Shown: positions 13,376 to 20,806, counted from the first letter of the stretch. The stretch is DNA of 64,000 nucleotides from Prochlorococcus sp. AG-355-P16 (GCA_003278525.1 QCEQ01000001.1:33934-97933); one strand, 5' to 3'. Program-made: numbers and translations. Notes: generated by a model from the letters alone, not told the origin.

Positions 13376-14332
13376 TTGTATATCAATACTTTTTCAAACC
13401 TTAAAAGGTTATTCAAAATTGGGATATTTACTGCCCTTTTATCCACCTTTAAAGTCTATTGTTATGAAGGCCCGCTTTTTGATGCAATGGCCCAATTAGA
13501 TGAAAGACCAGGATTTGAAAAATCCATTTCTAGAGTGAGAGATGCTGGAATTTATAAGATTGCTCTTTTTGCCAGAAGTAGAAAATACTTAGGTGAAAAT
13601 GAAAAAGCATTACTCAATTTGCATAGAGACAACAAAGATTTAATAGTGCTTGGTGCACCAAAGTATTTTTTGCATGAAAATGACATTGGTAAATCCTTCA
13701 CAAAGCGAACTTTGAAAAATATTGATAAATATAAATATTCTTTTGTAGGAGAAATCTTATTCACTCATGCAGATAAGACTCATGGTAGACAGCATGAATC
13801 AGGAGAAACATATTTAGACCCATCAGGAAAAGGGTTTACTGACTTTTTAGTGAAGTTTTCTTCAAAGAATATTCCTGTTATGACACATTGGGAGTTTTAT
13901 GATTGGGAAAGAGACTGGCCTAAATTTTCTAAACTTTTCCTTGATTTCCCAAATCAAAAATTCATAATACCTCATATGGGTTTTGGGAGTCCAAAACAGG
14001 TTAGATTAATCCTTTCAACTCATGACAATGTATATATGACAATATCGAAAAAAAGTAGAGATAAAGGAAACATCTCTGATCCTATTAAACAATCTAAATT
14101 TGGATCTGGATTTTTAAATTATAAAAAGCAATTAAAAGATGAATGGAAAAAAATCTTAATCGAGTATCAAAATAAATTGTTATTTGCCACTGATGCGCAT
14201 AAAAAGCACCGTTGGAAAAAATATTCAAAAACAGTGAAGTTATATCGTGATATTTTAAATCAATTACCTGAAGAAGTTTCTAAAAAGATTGCTTACTTAA
14301 ATGCTGAAAGGATTTATGACATAAAAAATTAG
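13376..14332 (+). CDS. Secreted amidohydrolase-family (metal-dependent TIM-barrel) protein, 318 aa
   Basis: TTG start placed 5 nt after the upstream ORF. The N-terminus has a basic stretch and a hydrophobic segment (IGIFTALLSTFKVYCY) that looks like a signal. Motifs in order fit the Amidohydro_2/TatD-like superfamily: FDAMAQLDE at the first strand, PVMTHWEFYDWERDW, FIIPHMGFG with its conserved His, and LLFATDAH with the late Asp. Substrate cannot be inferred. Being exported and next to a polysaccharide lyase, it may act on extracellular or periplasmic carbohydrate-derived compounds. Confidence 0.65.
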   Translation: MYINTFSNLKRLFKIGIFTALLSTFKVYCYEGPLFDAMAQLDERPGFEKSISRVRDAGIYKIALFARSRKYLGENEKALLNLHRDNKDLIVLGAPKYFLHENDIGKSFTKRTLKNIDKYKYSFVGEILFTHADKTHGRQHESGETYLDPSGKGFTDFLVKFSSKNIPVMTHWEFYDWERDWPKFSKLFLDFPNQKFIIPHMGFGSPKQVRLILSTHDNVYMTISKKSRDKGNISDPIKQSKFGSGFLNYKKQLKDEWKKILIEYQNKLLFATDAHKKHRWKKYSKTVKLYRDILNQLPEEVSKKIAYLNAERIYDIKN

Positions 14333-14373
14333 AGAATTAAAAAAAGATTTAAATACTAGTAAACGTTTTTGGG

Positions 14374-14460
14374 ATGGCTGATAAGAAAAAGAAAAAGAAA
14401 TGCAAAAAGAAAAAATGTTCAAACTGGAAAGGGGGTAAATGTATTTGTTATGGCCAATAG
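14374..14460 (+). CDS. Lys/Cys-rich microprotein, 28 aa
   Basis: Reads MADKKKKKKCKKKKC, then SNWKGGKCICYGQ. It has four Cys (residues 10, 15, 23 and 25) and about twelve Lys among 28 residues. It lies on a different frame inside the over-extended polysaccharide lyase ORF, which supports a later start for that gene. It could be metal- or nucleic-acid-binding. Module E4 follows 10 nt after its stop. Confidence 0.5.
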   Translation: MADKKKKKKCKKKKCSNWKGGKCICYGQ

Positions 14461-14470
14461 ACTAGATACG

Positions 14471-14518
14471 GTGATTGAAAGTCGATATAAAATTGGAGAG
14501 ATAAAACCCTCTCTTTTT
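14471..14518 (+). promoter_or_regulatory. Repeated dyad/-10/hairpin leader module, copy E4
   Basis: GATTGAAAGTCGATA, -10-like TATAAA (the best match of the four to TATAAT), then stem GAGAG-ataaaacc-CTCTC and a T run ending at the GTG start of the polysaccharide lyase. In this copy the downstream start codon is well supported by a signal peptide, so the module clearly serves as the gene's 5' leader. Confidence 0.55.
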
Positions 14519-15568
14519 GTGAAAAAATTATTATACATTTTTCTAGTATTGATGTCTTTTACCACTGGTAATTCATACTCATGGGAAAAGGTACCTGTTC
14601 CAGATTCTGTAGATAAAAAAACAAAATCTCCTTGGAATTTTTCTGAAGACTTTGAAAATCAAGAAGAAGGAAAATTAAAAGTTGCCAACCCTAACTCTTC
14701 ATCCTCAAATTCTCCTTCTGGTGGGGGTACAGAAAAATCATTCAACCAAATATTTCGAATCTACGATAAGGGAGCAGGTTTAAAACCATTTAGAATTAAA
14801 AAAGATCTTGATGGCAATAAGTATCTTGAAGTTACAGTGAAACATGGATGGAATAATGATCCTCTTAAAGAAGGTTCAGGAAAAGAAACAGAAAGAGCAA
14901 TATTTGAGACAAAGCAAAGAAGCACTTTAAATAAAGAAATATGGATTGGTTTTAAAACAAGACTTCCTAAAGATTTTAAACATACAGATGGCAGAGTAAC
15001 GTTTTTTGAATTTAAAAATCGACATGTATATATGAGAACGCATCCTCTTGTAAGAATAAGTTTTGATGACACTGGAAAAACATTAAAAATATCAGGTAAT
15101 ACTGCCGGTACTGGTTTCAATAGAAGGAATAAAGAAGATAATATTAAGCATCGCATTGATATAAAATATAAAAAAAATGATTCAAATTGGTTTGTGCGTA
15201 ATGAAAAAACTAGAGGTGAAAAAAAAATAAAAAATAATTTTAAACTCACACCGAACAAAACATTTAGTGTGACTCAATTAGGTGAATGGAGCACGTATAA
15301 AATTGGAATCTACAATACAAAGGATGATGATGGTTTTGTAAAAGTCTTCAAAGATAAGAAATTAATATTTGATTACAAAGGTATAACATCTGACTGGAAA
15401 GGAAAATACACTGGTACTAATGTAAGAATAGGTGTTTATAGACACTCGGGAAAACAAATTGGAATTGAATACCCCGATCAATCTATCCATTTTGATGATT
15501 TTATTGTCGTCTCAGATCAAAAAACTTTAGACCAATTGATCAGAAAGAATGAAAAACCCAATGATTGA
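14519..15568 (+). CDS. Secreted polysaccharide lyase-like protein, 349 aa
   Basis: The frame is open from 14369, but I choose the GTG at 14519. It gives a signal peptide (MKKLLYIFLVLMSFTTGNSYS) and follows leader module E4, and a separate microORF occupies the upstream part. A Ser/Gly linker (about residues 58-72) precedes a jelly-roll-like domain. The C-terminal half has YKIGIYNTKDDDGFVKVFKD, then VRIGVYRHSG and IHFDDFIVV, the pattern of heparin-lyase-I-type polysaccharide lyases (Polysacc_lyase). Predicted to act outside the cytoplasm on an acidic glycan. Substrate unknown. Confidence 0.6.
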   Translation: MKKLLYIFLVLMSFTTGNSYSWEKVPVPDSVDKKTKSPWNFSEDFENQEEGKLKVANPNSSSSNSPSGGGTEKSFNQIFRIYDKGAGLKPFRIKKDLDGNKYLEVTVKHGWNNDPLKEGSGKETERAIFETKQRSTLNKEIWIGFKTRLPKDFKHTDGRVTFFEFKNRHVYMRTHPLVRISFDDTGKTLKISGNTAGTGFNRRNKEDNIKHRIDIKYKKNDSNWFVRNEKTRGEKKIKNNFKLTPNKTFSVTQLGEWSTYKIGIYNTKDDDGFVKVFKDKKLIFDYKGITSDWKGKYTGTNVRIGVYRHSGKQIGIEYPDQSIHFDDFIVVSDQKTLDQLIRKNEKPND

Positions 15569-15702
15569 TTAAATTAAATTAAATTGAAAGAGTGGTAACT
15601 ATATTCTTAACGATATTATGTAGATAATTTAACCAGAATTTAAAGTGAGGGACTCGCATTTTGAAGAAAAGAAAGAGAATATAAAGAAAAAAGGTAATTC
15701 CA

Positions 15703-15906
15703 ATGGAATCAACCAAAATACCAAAAATGATTATTAAAAAACAACTTAAAAAGGGAGTTATTAAGAAACAGCTTAAAAAGGTTGATAAAGCAATTGTTGA
15801 AATTGCAGAAATGAAATTTGAAAATTATGAAGAAAAAGAAGAAAAACTAGATGCGCTTGTTTTTTTAAAGAATCAAATATTGACAGAAGCTAGGGAATTA
15901 CTATGA
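15703..15906 (+). CDS. Small basic protein with internal repeat, 67 aa
   Basis: Starts MESTKIPKM and contains a duplicated unit, IIKKQLKKG and VIKKQLKKV, followed by an acidic helix (EMKFENYEEKEEKLDAL). The charge pattern suggests an amphipathic coiled helix. It overlaps the next ORF by ATGA, indicating coupled translation. Function unknown. The preceding gap (15569-15702) holds nothing I can call. Confidence 0.5.
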   Translation: MESTKIPKMIIKKQLKKGVIKKQLKKVDKAIVEIAEMKFENYEEKEEKLDALVFLKNQILTEARELL

Positions 15907-16067
15907 ACGGAAGACTAGACAAGGTTGCTATGACCAATAAACTAATGCAACTCAAGAGAGAACTGCACTACAAATGTGCGATTGGTGAAAAGGGGAAATG
16001 GGAATGTATAGGAGCAAACGATTATCTCAACAGAGTGTTTGATGTATTAGATGAATTTTGGCAGTAA
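15903..16067 (+). CDS. Small hypothetical protein, 54 aa
   Basis: ATGA overlap with the 67 aa ORF. Starts MNGRLDKVAMTNKLMQLKRE and contains two Cys (HYKCAIGEKGKWECIG) separated by 12 residues, then a helical end ANDYLNRVFDVLDEFWQ. Possibly a small helical protein with a Cys-bounded loop. Function unknown. Confidence 0.5.
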   Translation: MNGRLDKVAMTNKLMQLKRELHYKCAIGEKGKWECIGANDYLNRVFDVLDEFWQ

Positions 16068-16128
16068 ATACTAAACAAAAAAAAAAATTGATATAGCGAC
16101 TTGTTGGGCTACTAAAAGAATTTCTGTT

Positions 16129-16287
16129 ATGGATAATCTAGAAAGATATGAAGACAGTTATGCAATAGCAGAAGAATTTAGAGAGTGGATACTGCATATA
16201 GGAGAAAAGAATGAAAATTTAAGAGATTCTTTATTAAACTTACCAAAGGAATTAAAAGAATTATTAGACCAAAAAGTCAACGATTAA
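16129..16287 (+). CDS. Small acidic helical protein, 52 aa
   Basis: Starts MDNLERYEDSYAIAEEFREW, is helical throughout and acidic, and ends LKELLDQKVND. Its stop directly precedes the ATG of the secreted 170 aa gene at 16288, suggesting an operon. Function unknown. Confidence 0.45.
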   Translation: MDNLERYEDSYAIAEEFREWILHIGEKNENLRDSLLNLPKELKELLDQKVND

Positions 16288-16800
16288 ATGAAACGCTTAG
16301 CTTTATTTATTGTTTTCCCACTTATATTTGGTTTCGGAAACGATAAAGCAAGATTATGCGAAGACCTTAAATTTGCAATAAATAAATCAAAAAATGATTA
16401 TCAGCAAAAAATATCATTTGCAAAACAAAGCAAAGAATTTGCTAATGATAAAGTTACCAAAATTTATGCAATAGAGACAAAATGGGAGGATCTTTTTGAT
16501 AGTCCTTATGAAATAGAAAGCTTATGTAATGAATATTTCTTAATAAAAGAATTTAATATTGATTTATCTAGTGAATGTTATTTGTTTGAAACTATCTTAA
16601 AAAGTGGAAATTATAGTGATGAAGATTTTGATTTTATGCCCAAAGAAAGAAGACAAAATGCTCAAGCTCTTATAGAAGAATTTAAAGCCAAATATGATCC
16701 AATTAATAAACAAGCAAAAGAAGATTATTTATCAGAACAAAAAGAAATGCAGAAAATATATCGAAAGAAAAAATGCGATAAAGTCACTTATGGTTTTTAA
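16288..16800 (+). CDS. Secreted hypothetical protein, 170 aa
   Basis: N-terminus MKRLALFIVFPLIFGFG is a short signal-like segment. The mature part is highly charged and helical with Cys in ARLCEDL, ESLCNEY, SSECYLF and KKCDK, perhaps two disulfides. No enzyme motif recognised. The gene abuts ORFs on both sides (stop/ATG junctions at 16287/16288 and 16800/16801). Confidence 0.6.
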   Translation: MKRLALFIVFPLIFGFGNDKARLCEDLKFAINKSKNDYQQKISFAKQSKEFANDKVTKIYAIETKWEDLFDSPYEIESLCNEYFLIKEFNIDLSSECYLFETILKSGNYSDEDFDFMPKERRQNAQALIEEFKAKYDPINKQAKEDYLSEQKEMQKIYRKKKCDKVTYGF

Positions 16801-16840
16801 ATGAAACGCTTGATATTACCTCGACCCAAAGACTAAATTA

Positions 16841-16960
16841 ATGGAATTTTTAAATGAGCTTTAGCAAAATCATTATGACCCATACCATACAATTCTTGGT
16901 ATAGGTGGAATAATATTATTGTTGGTAATTTACAATAGATTACTCAATAAATATCATTAA
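16841..16960 (+). pseudogene. Small membrane-protein gene with an in-frame TAG
   Basis: ATG at 16841 reads MEFLNEL, then TAG at 16862-16864, then continues in the same frame QNHYDPYHTILGIGGIILLL...NKYH to a TAA. The post-stop part is a perfect single-span membrane segment with a basic tail, so the stop looks like a nonsense mutation in a gene of about 39 codons. Readthrough or reinitiation is possible. A tiny ORF, MKRLILPRPKD, at 16801-16836 lies just upstream. Confidence 0.45.
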
Positions 16961-16977
16961 TCACAAACCATCGGAGA

Positions 16978-17130
16978 TTAAGCAGCATCAGATATATTGT
17001 TATTCGTATCTTCAATCTTTTCAATTTCTTTAATCATTTCCTCTAGCCATAAAGTATTATCTTCTGATCTCTTTTTAAAATAAGAAATCTTAGGTTGATT
17101 GATTTCTAATGTCTCATAATCTCCACTCAT
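16978..17130 (-). CDS. Small 'NTxWLDxLI' family protein, copy 4 (50 aa)
   Basis: Starts MSGDYETLEINQPKISY, almost identical to the copy at 5042-5179, with core DNTLWLEEMIKEIEKIED and an Asn/Ala tail. It is the most acidic of the four family members. Opposite orientation to copy 3 indicates dispersal rather than tandem duplication. Function unknown. Confidence 0.65.
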   Translation of the reverse strand: MSGDYETLEINQPKISYFKKRSEDNTLWLEEMIKEIEKIEDTNNNISDAA

Positions 17131-17287
17131 AAAATTTTCCTAAATTTATAACCACTTAAATTTTAGTTAGTTTATTTATTAGTTTTACTAAGGGGAAAAT
17201 AAGAAAAAATTAATTTATGGTTAATATGAACTAAGACAAATTAAATATTATTTATAAAAATATCGGAAACACTTAATTTACCTAATG

Positions 17288-17521
17288 CTAACCACCAGTA
17301 CAGAAACGAACCGCATCAGCTGTTGGCGAACCAGTCGCTTTCATTTCTTCAACACATTCATTAAAGAACTTTGATTCTTTTTTTAATGAGCAAAAGCTTA
17401 GTGCAATAGCTACTAAGGCAACAGCTGATACAACTGCTGATCCTAGTTGTATCACTCCGTAAGCAAGCATAGCTTTATTCTTTTTTAAATCTTTTTTTGT
17501 ATCTTTTTTTTTATCAGACAT
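17288..17521 (-). CDS. Single-span membrane protein, 77 aa
   Basis: I choose the ATG at 17521 (MSDKKKDTKKDLKKNK) over the earlier in-frame start at 17572 because the Lys-rich N-terminus before a helix is typical. One hydrophobic segment covers about residues 18-45 (AMLAYGVIQLGSAVVSAVALVAIALSF in pieces). A C-terminal region follows with FNECVEEMKATGSPTADAVRFCTGG, whose two Cys could pair. Predicted N-in, with the Cys pair on the lumenal or periplasmic side. Function unknown. Confidence 0.6.
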   Translation of the reverse strand: MSDKKKDTKKDLKKNKAMLAYGVIQLGSAVVSAVALVAIALSFCSLKKESKFFNECVEEMKATGSPTADAVRFCTGG

Positions 17522-17818
17522 TTTTTTTAAAATTCTTAGCTTATTATATTCAACTAAATAACTAGACTCCACATAAAGAAAAGGTAAGTTATAAAGTTAA
17601 ATGTTAAATGTATATTGTTATTCCCATAACCAAATTCTGAAGAGGAAAAGCTCAAACTAAAAAGTAGAAAAAGTGATGAGAAAATTAATTAAAAATTTAT
17701 TTGAAATTAATTATTTTGTAATTGTTTTCTGAAAATAATTTTATTTCTTAAAGATAACTTTTTCTTAAATTATTTTTAAATTTCATATGAGATTAATATA
17801 GGTAATTGAATAATCTTA

Positions 17819-18220
17819 ATGCATATAGATGATGCAGTGTTTTTAGAGGATTTATGCCCTAAGCTCAAATTAAGATTTTGGCGAAAGTCCATTCATACAT
17901 TTACGGGCAAAAGATGTATATATTGCGGAAAACCTTCAGAATCTATTGATCATATATTGCCAAGAAGTCAAGGAGGATTAAACATAACAGAAAATTGTGT
18001 TCCAGCTTGTCTTTCATGCAATGGAGACAAATCAGATGAGAATGTTTTTGATTGGTATAGAAAGAAAAAATTTTATGATCCTAGAAGAGCTATGGCTATT
18101 AGAGCATGGTTAGATGGAGACTTAATATTATCTATAAGATTATTACAATGGGCTAATCAAGAAATTAAGGAAAATAAAGCAAATTTTGAACAAAAAGAAT
18201 CTAATCTAGAAGCTGCTTAA
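17819..18220 (+). CDS. HNH endonuclease, 133 aa
   Basis: Contains a zinc-ribbon HNH core: CIYC (Cys33, Cys36), SIDHILPRSQGG with the catalytic His45, an Asn at about 59, and CLSCNGDKSD (Cys64, Cys67, Asn68). Such small HNH proteins cut or nick DNA and occur both as stand-alone housekeeping genes in cyanobacteria and as homing or phage nucleases. The C-terminal region (RAMAIRAWLDGDLILSIRLLQWA) is helical and may confer specificity. An AT-rich gap precedes it. No intron or intein context is seen. Confidence 0.85.
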   Translation: MHIDDAVFLEDLCPKLKLRFWRKSIHTFTGKRCIYCGKPSESIDHILPRSQGGLNITENCVPACLSCNGDKSDENVFDWYRKKKFYDPRRAMAIRAWLDGDLILSIRLLQWANQEIKENKANFEQKESNLEAA

Positions 18221-18399
18221 ATATCAAAGATAATTAAGTTAATTAAGTTAATGGAATTTATTAAATATAAATAAGAGATAAACATAAAAAACTTTTACAG
18301 GAAAGCTTTGTAAATTTTGACTAGAATAATCAATTACAACTGCTATTCCAAAATCAGAGAAATAAAAAAATAAAGGAATGCATTAACTCTGCAAGGAAA

Positions 18400-18600
18400 T
18401 TAGAAAAAAGAAAAAATCGTCATTTGTTTATATTTTGAGGAACCAATAACTAAATTTAAACTTGACATCTTATGGAATTTTTTATGCGTAAAATTACAAA
18501 ATTCATTTTCATCTGAAAAGTTAATTAAATCAACTGCATTAATATTTGAATCAAACCACTGGTCATATTCAATGTAATTTGGCTCTGCAAAATAAGTCAT
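18400..18600 (-). CDS. Hypothetical protein, 66 aa
   Basis: Starts MTYFAEPNYIEYDQWFDSNI, an acidic and aromatic first half. The second half is basic, with HKKFHKMSSLNLVIGSSKYK, and the end is FSFF. No recognised family and no relatives in the window. ATG start and length are the only support. Confidence 0.35.
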   Translation of the reverse strand: MTYFAEPNYIEYDQWFDSNINAVDLINFSDENEFCNFTHKKFHKMSSLNLVIGSSKYKQMTIFSFF

Positions 18601-18941
18601 ACCAAATTAATTTCAAAAAGAAAATGCTTCTATTTTTCGTGTGAGGAGAATATAAAGCTATCTCCAGCTTAAAATATTTAATGAACTCTTCTTTAAGAAT
18701 TAAATAAGATACAAATAAGAAAAAATAAAATATTATTTTAAAATCAAAAAATGATTAGTTGTAGACTATATAAATTTGCATCCAAGACCACTGCTTTGCT
18801 TTAGGAGAATTGAATGCATTACTAAGAGTCACATTTTAGGGTTATAAGCAGGTTATGAATTGTTTAAAAAAAAAAAGAAAAAAATTGATTGAAACTTTTG
18901 ATGAGGATTATTAATAATCAAGTAGTTTTTTAAGATCTAGT
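18601..18941. other. Intergenic stretch left of repeat copy R2
   Basis: No supported gene. There is one 19-codon Lys-rich ORF over a poly-A tract near 18855. The stretch ends abruptly at the C run that marks the left edge of EVE repeat copy R2. Confidence 0.4.
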
Positions 18942-19092
18942 CCCCCCATGCCACCCATCACTTTCCTTTATGGGAACTTTCTTCGACTAATATTGTTCGA
19001 TAAACTAAATAAAATGCTTTTAATTTGGCTGATTTACAAAAAAGTTAACAGCATGCCATACCAGCAGCCCTATTTCCCGCAAATTATAGACT
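18942..19092 (+). repeat. EVE-gene upstream repeat, copy R2 (diverged)
   Basis: The first ~25 nt (C run, ATGCCACCCATCACTTTCCT) match R1 and R3 almost exactly. The next ~120 nt are unlike them and 26 nt longer, before the ATG of the EVE fragment. The middle was therefore replaced or rearranged while both ends persisted. The GTTCACGAT pair found upstream of the ATG in R1 and R3 instead occurs downstream, at 19171-19190. Confidence 0.65.
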
Positions 19093-19164
19093 ATGACTGA
19101 ATCTAACTACTGGCTAATGAAAAGTGAGCCAGTAGTCATATCAATGGATTTCAAAAACCGTTAA
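19093..19164 (+). pseudogene. Truncated EVE-domain gene fragment, copy R2 (23 codons)
   Basis: Reads MTESNYWLMKSEP, then diverges (VVISMDFKNR) to a stop. The nucleotides of AACTACTGGCTAATGAAAAG are identical to the intact gene at 24495, so this is a second severed 5' end. Confidence 0.75.
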
Positions 19165-19170
19165 AAAAAT

Positions 19171-19190
19171 GTTCACGATATGTTCACGAT
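19171..19190 (+). promoter_or_regulatory. GTTCACGAT direct repeat, 11 nt spacing
   Basis: GTTCACGAT at 19171 and again at 19182. The same pair at the same spacing occurs in R1 (6784/6795, first unit ATTCACGAT) and R3 (24449/24460, second unit GTTCACAAT). Tandem units one helical turn apart are typical of sites for OmpR/PhoB-type response regulators. It lies about 40 nt upstream of the ORF at 19228. Confidence 0.45.
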
Positions 19191-19227
19191 TTTTACAGCT
19201 AAAATTTATTGAAAAAATTTGTTACTA

Positions 19228-19374
19228 ATGGCAATTTCACACTACAGAAAACAAAGGATAATGCTTTTAGCAAGACTCAATCTTGGTTTAGCTAGTGAAG
19301 ATAAAGAAGAAATTGATCTTTATAATCACTACCAAAAAAATATTTATTCAAAACAAAATCAACAACAGCAATAA
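19228..19374 (+). CDS. Small hypothetical protein, 48 aa, Gln-rich tail
   Basis: Starts MAISHYRKQRIMLLARLNLG, a basic helical first half. The rest is polar and ends SKQNQQQQ, like the tail of the 60 aa ORF at 3218-3400. It may have captured the EVE-type promoter region, since the GTTCACGAT pair lies just upstream. Function unknown. Confidence 0.45.
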   Translation: MAISHYRKQRIMLLARLNLGLASEDKEEIDLYNHYQKNIYSKQNQQQQ

Positions 19375-19568
19375 TTAAACTAGGAAACCATCCTCGAAAA
19401 GATAGACAAAAAAAAATAAATAGTATATTTTATTAGTAGGTAAACCATCAAATTGGGAAATTAAACCCTCACTATTCTTTCGTTGTCTGTCTTACGATTA
19501 AAACAGTCCTAGAAAAAGAAAGTTAATAAATCATACCTATAACTAATCCACCTATTAAGGGCACAATT

Positions 19569-19856
19569 ATGGCTATTAATGCTTTAAAAAAAGATGAAAT
19601 GTTGGCATCTATAAAATCAACATTTACCGTCGAAGGTAAAACTTTTGACTCCAAAGAAGAAGCTGAAAAGTATTTTCAAAACCAACAGAAAATTAAGGAA
19701 GCTTCAAAAAAACTAGTATGTTTTTTCAAAAAAACTTCAATTCATGATCGTTTTTCTTTTTTTGATTCAAAAGATTTTGCCAAATGGCTTTTTGAGAATC
19801 GCCATCAAATTGGAGAAGTTCTTGTTGATTTTGGTGCTGAAGAGCATCTCTTTTGA
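19569..19856 (+). CDS. Hypothetical soluble protein, 95 aa
   Basis: Starts MAINALKKDEMLASIKSTFT. Residues about 20-36 (TVEGKTFDSKEEAEKYF) form a short strand-turn-helix unit often seen in small phage or mobile-element proteins. It continues with a helical, aromatic region (FFKKTSIHDRFSFF) and FAKWLFENRHQIGEVLVDF. No signal or membrane segment. A terminator follows within 30 nt. Confidence 0.55.
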   Translation: MAINALKKDEMLASIKSTFTVEGKTFDSKEEAEKYFQNQQKIKEASKKLVCFFKKTSIHDRFSFFDSKDFAKWLFENRHQIGEVLVDFGAEEHLF

Positions 19857-19882
19857 TAATTTTTTTTTGATTGAATGTAAAT

Positions 19883-19908
19883 AAAGGGGCTAATTAAGTC
19901 CCTTTTTT
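19883..19908. terminator. Bidirectional-type terminator
   Basis: Stem AAAGGG (19883-19888) and CCCTTT (19900-19905) followed by a T run on the plus strand. A weaker A-rich counterpart serves the minus strand. It separates the convergent genes at 19569-19856 and 19907-20407. Confidence 0.6.
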
Positions 19909-20407
19909 ATTTTCCTTTTCGCATTACTTCAAACATACTTAAATATTGAAGTGGAAATACAGTAGCGAGATTCTCTATTCGTTCTTCATCAAGTTCTATT
20001 CCTTCTGGTAATTTTTTAATCAATTTTGGGATTGCTAATTTTGTTTCTGCTTTGCAGAAATTTATCCGGTAAGTTGCTTCTCTTCTAATGTTGGCTTTTA
20101 TTAATCCATCTTCAGTGAAAGCAGAATTTATATCTAACTTGTTGCCCTTAAGGAGTGCAATTAAAACTTGATCCGCAATTCTCAAAGCTTTATTTGGTTC
20201 CGTGCCCTTTGTTATTCCAAATATCCAAGTACAGGCTCCTACACCAAATGAACGTGCAATACATTCATCATTACCGATTTCATCACAGGGTAACCTAAAA
20301 GACTTTTCAAGTTTCTCTAGATCATAACCACTTTCACCTTCCGGGAATCCCGCAAAAGTAGTCACTGGAAATATCAAAAAGAAGGTTAAAGCTATTAATT
20401 TTTTCAT
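19907..20407 (-). CDS. Secreted hypothetical protein, 166 aa (last gene of the 20-23 kb operon)
   Basis: Signal peptide at residues 1-19 (MKKLIALTFFLIFPVTTFA, cleavage after TFA). The mature part is mostly helical with Cys in LPCDEIGNDECIARS, GACTWIF and NFCKAE, enough for two disulfides. No enzyme motif recognised. Its ATG overlaps the stop of the upstream 57 aa ORF (ATGA), so it belongs to the minus-strand operon although it is the only exported product there. Confidence 0.6.
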   Translation of the reverse strand: MKKLIALTFFLIFPVTTFAGFPEGESGYDLEKLEKSFRLPCDEIGNDECIARSFGVGACTWIFGITKGTEPNKALRIADQVLIALLKGNKLDINSAFTEDGLIKANIRREATYRINFCKAETKLAIPKLIKKLPEGIELDEERIENLATVFPLQYLSMFEVMRKGK

Positions 20408-20577
20408 TGCACTACCTCATCAATCAAAAGATGAAAAAGACTGCATGTGAATAATCTGTCTAGTATCTCTAATCTTTGCCTTTCTTCGTATGAAATTGTC
20501 TCTCCATTTGAAATTTCATCCAAGGTATTTCTTATAGTCACAATCATTCGTAAAAGGCAGGTTGATGGTTTATTCAA
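20404..20577 (-). CDS. Small helical operon protein, 57 aa (paralog)
   Basis: TTG start at 20577 overlaps the upstream stop (TTGA). An ATG at 20547 is an alternative giving 47 aa. The sequence KPSTCLLRMIVTIRNTLDEISNG, then ISYEERQRLEILDRLF, parallels the ORF at 20807-20980 (RSTRILRILASVRESLDRIEHG, then SFHEITRLETLDEMM). The two are clear paralogs with the same helix-turn-helix plan. Function unknown. Confidence 0.55.
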   Translation of the reverse strand: MNKPSTCLLRMIVTIRNTLDEISNGETISYEERQRLEILDRLFTCSLFHLLIDEVVQ

Positions 20578-20804
20578 AATACTTCCTCCTCCTCTTCTTC
20601 CAACTTTAGATTAATTTCAATATTCATCTCGTAGCAAAGGTATCGAACCAAAGCATCTGATAAAAAATAATCTTTTTTCATTAATGGATCAATTTTTGAG
20701 ACAAATGGCTGATTATAATTTTCAACTTTAATAAGTTCTTTTCTTACTTTAAGAAGGTCTTTTAAAATTCTTGTACTTGGTCTTGCATTTGTTGGGATGT
20801 TCAT
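20574..20804 (-). CDS. Small operon protein, 76 aa, related N-terminus
   Basis: Starts MNIPTNARPSTRILKDLLKV. Its RPSTRIL-KDLLKVRKEL matches the start of its two neighbours, so it belongs to the same local family but has a different C-terminus ending in a Glu run (LEEEEEEVF). It begins 2 nt after the stop of the 57 aa ORF at 20807-20980. Function unknown. Confidence 0.6.
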   Translation of the reverse strand: MNIPTNARPSTRILKDLLKVRKELIKVENYNQPFVSKIDPLMKKDYFLSDALVRYLCYEMNIEINLKLEEEEEEVF

Positions 20805-20806
20805 AA

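Noticed and set aside
14761-15258. 165 aa minus-strand ORF across the polysaccharide lyase
   Set aside because: It fully overlaps a recognisable gene with signal peptide and domain. Its hydrophobic composition mirrors the antisense of Lys-rich codons.
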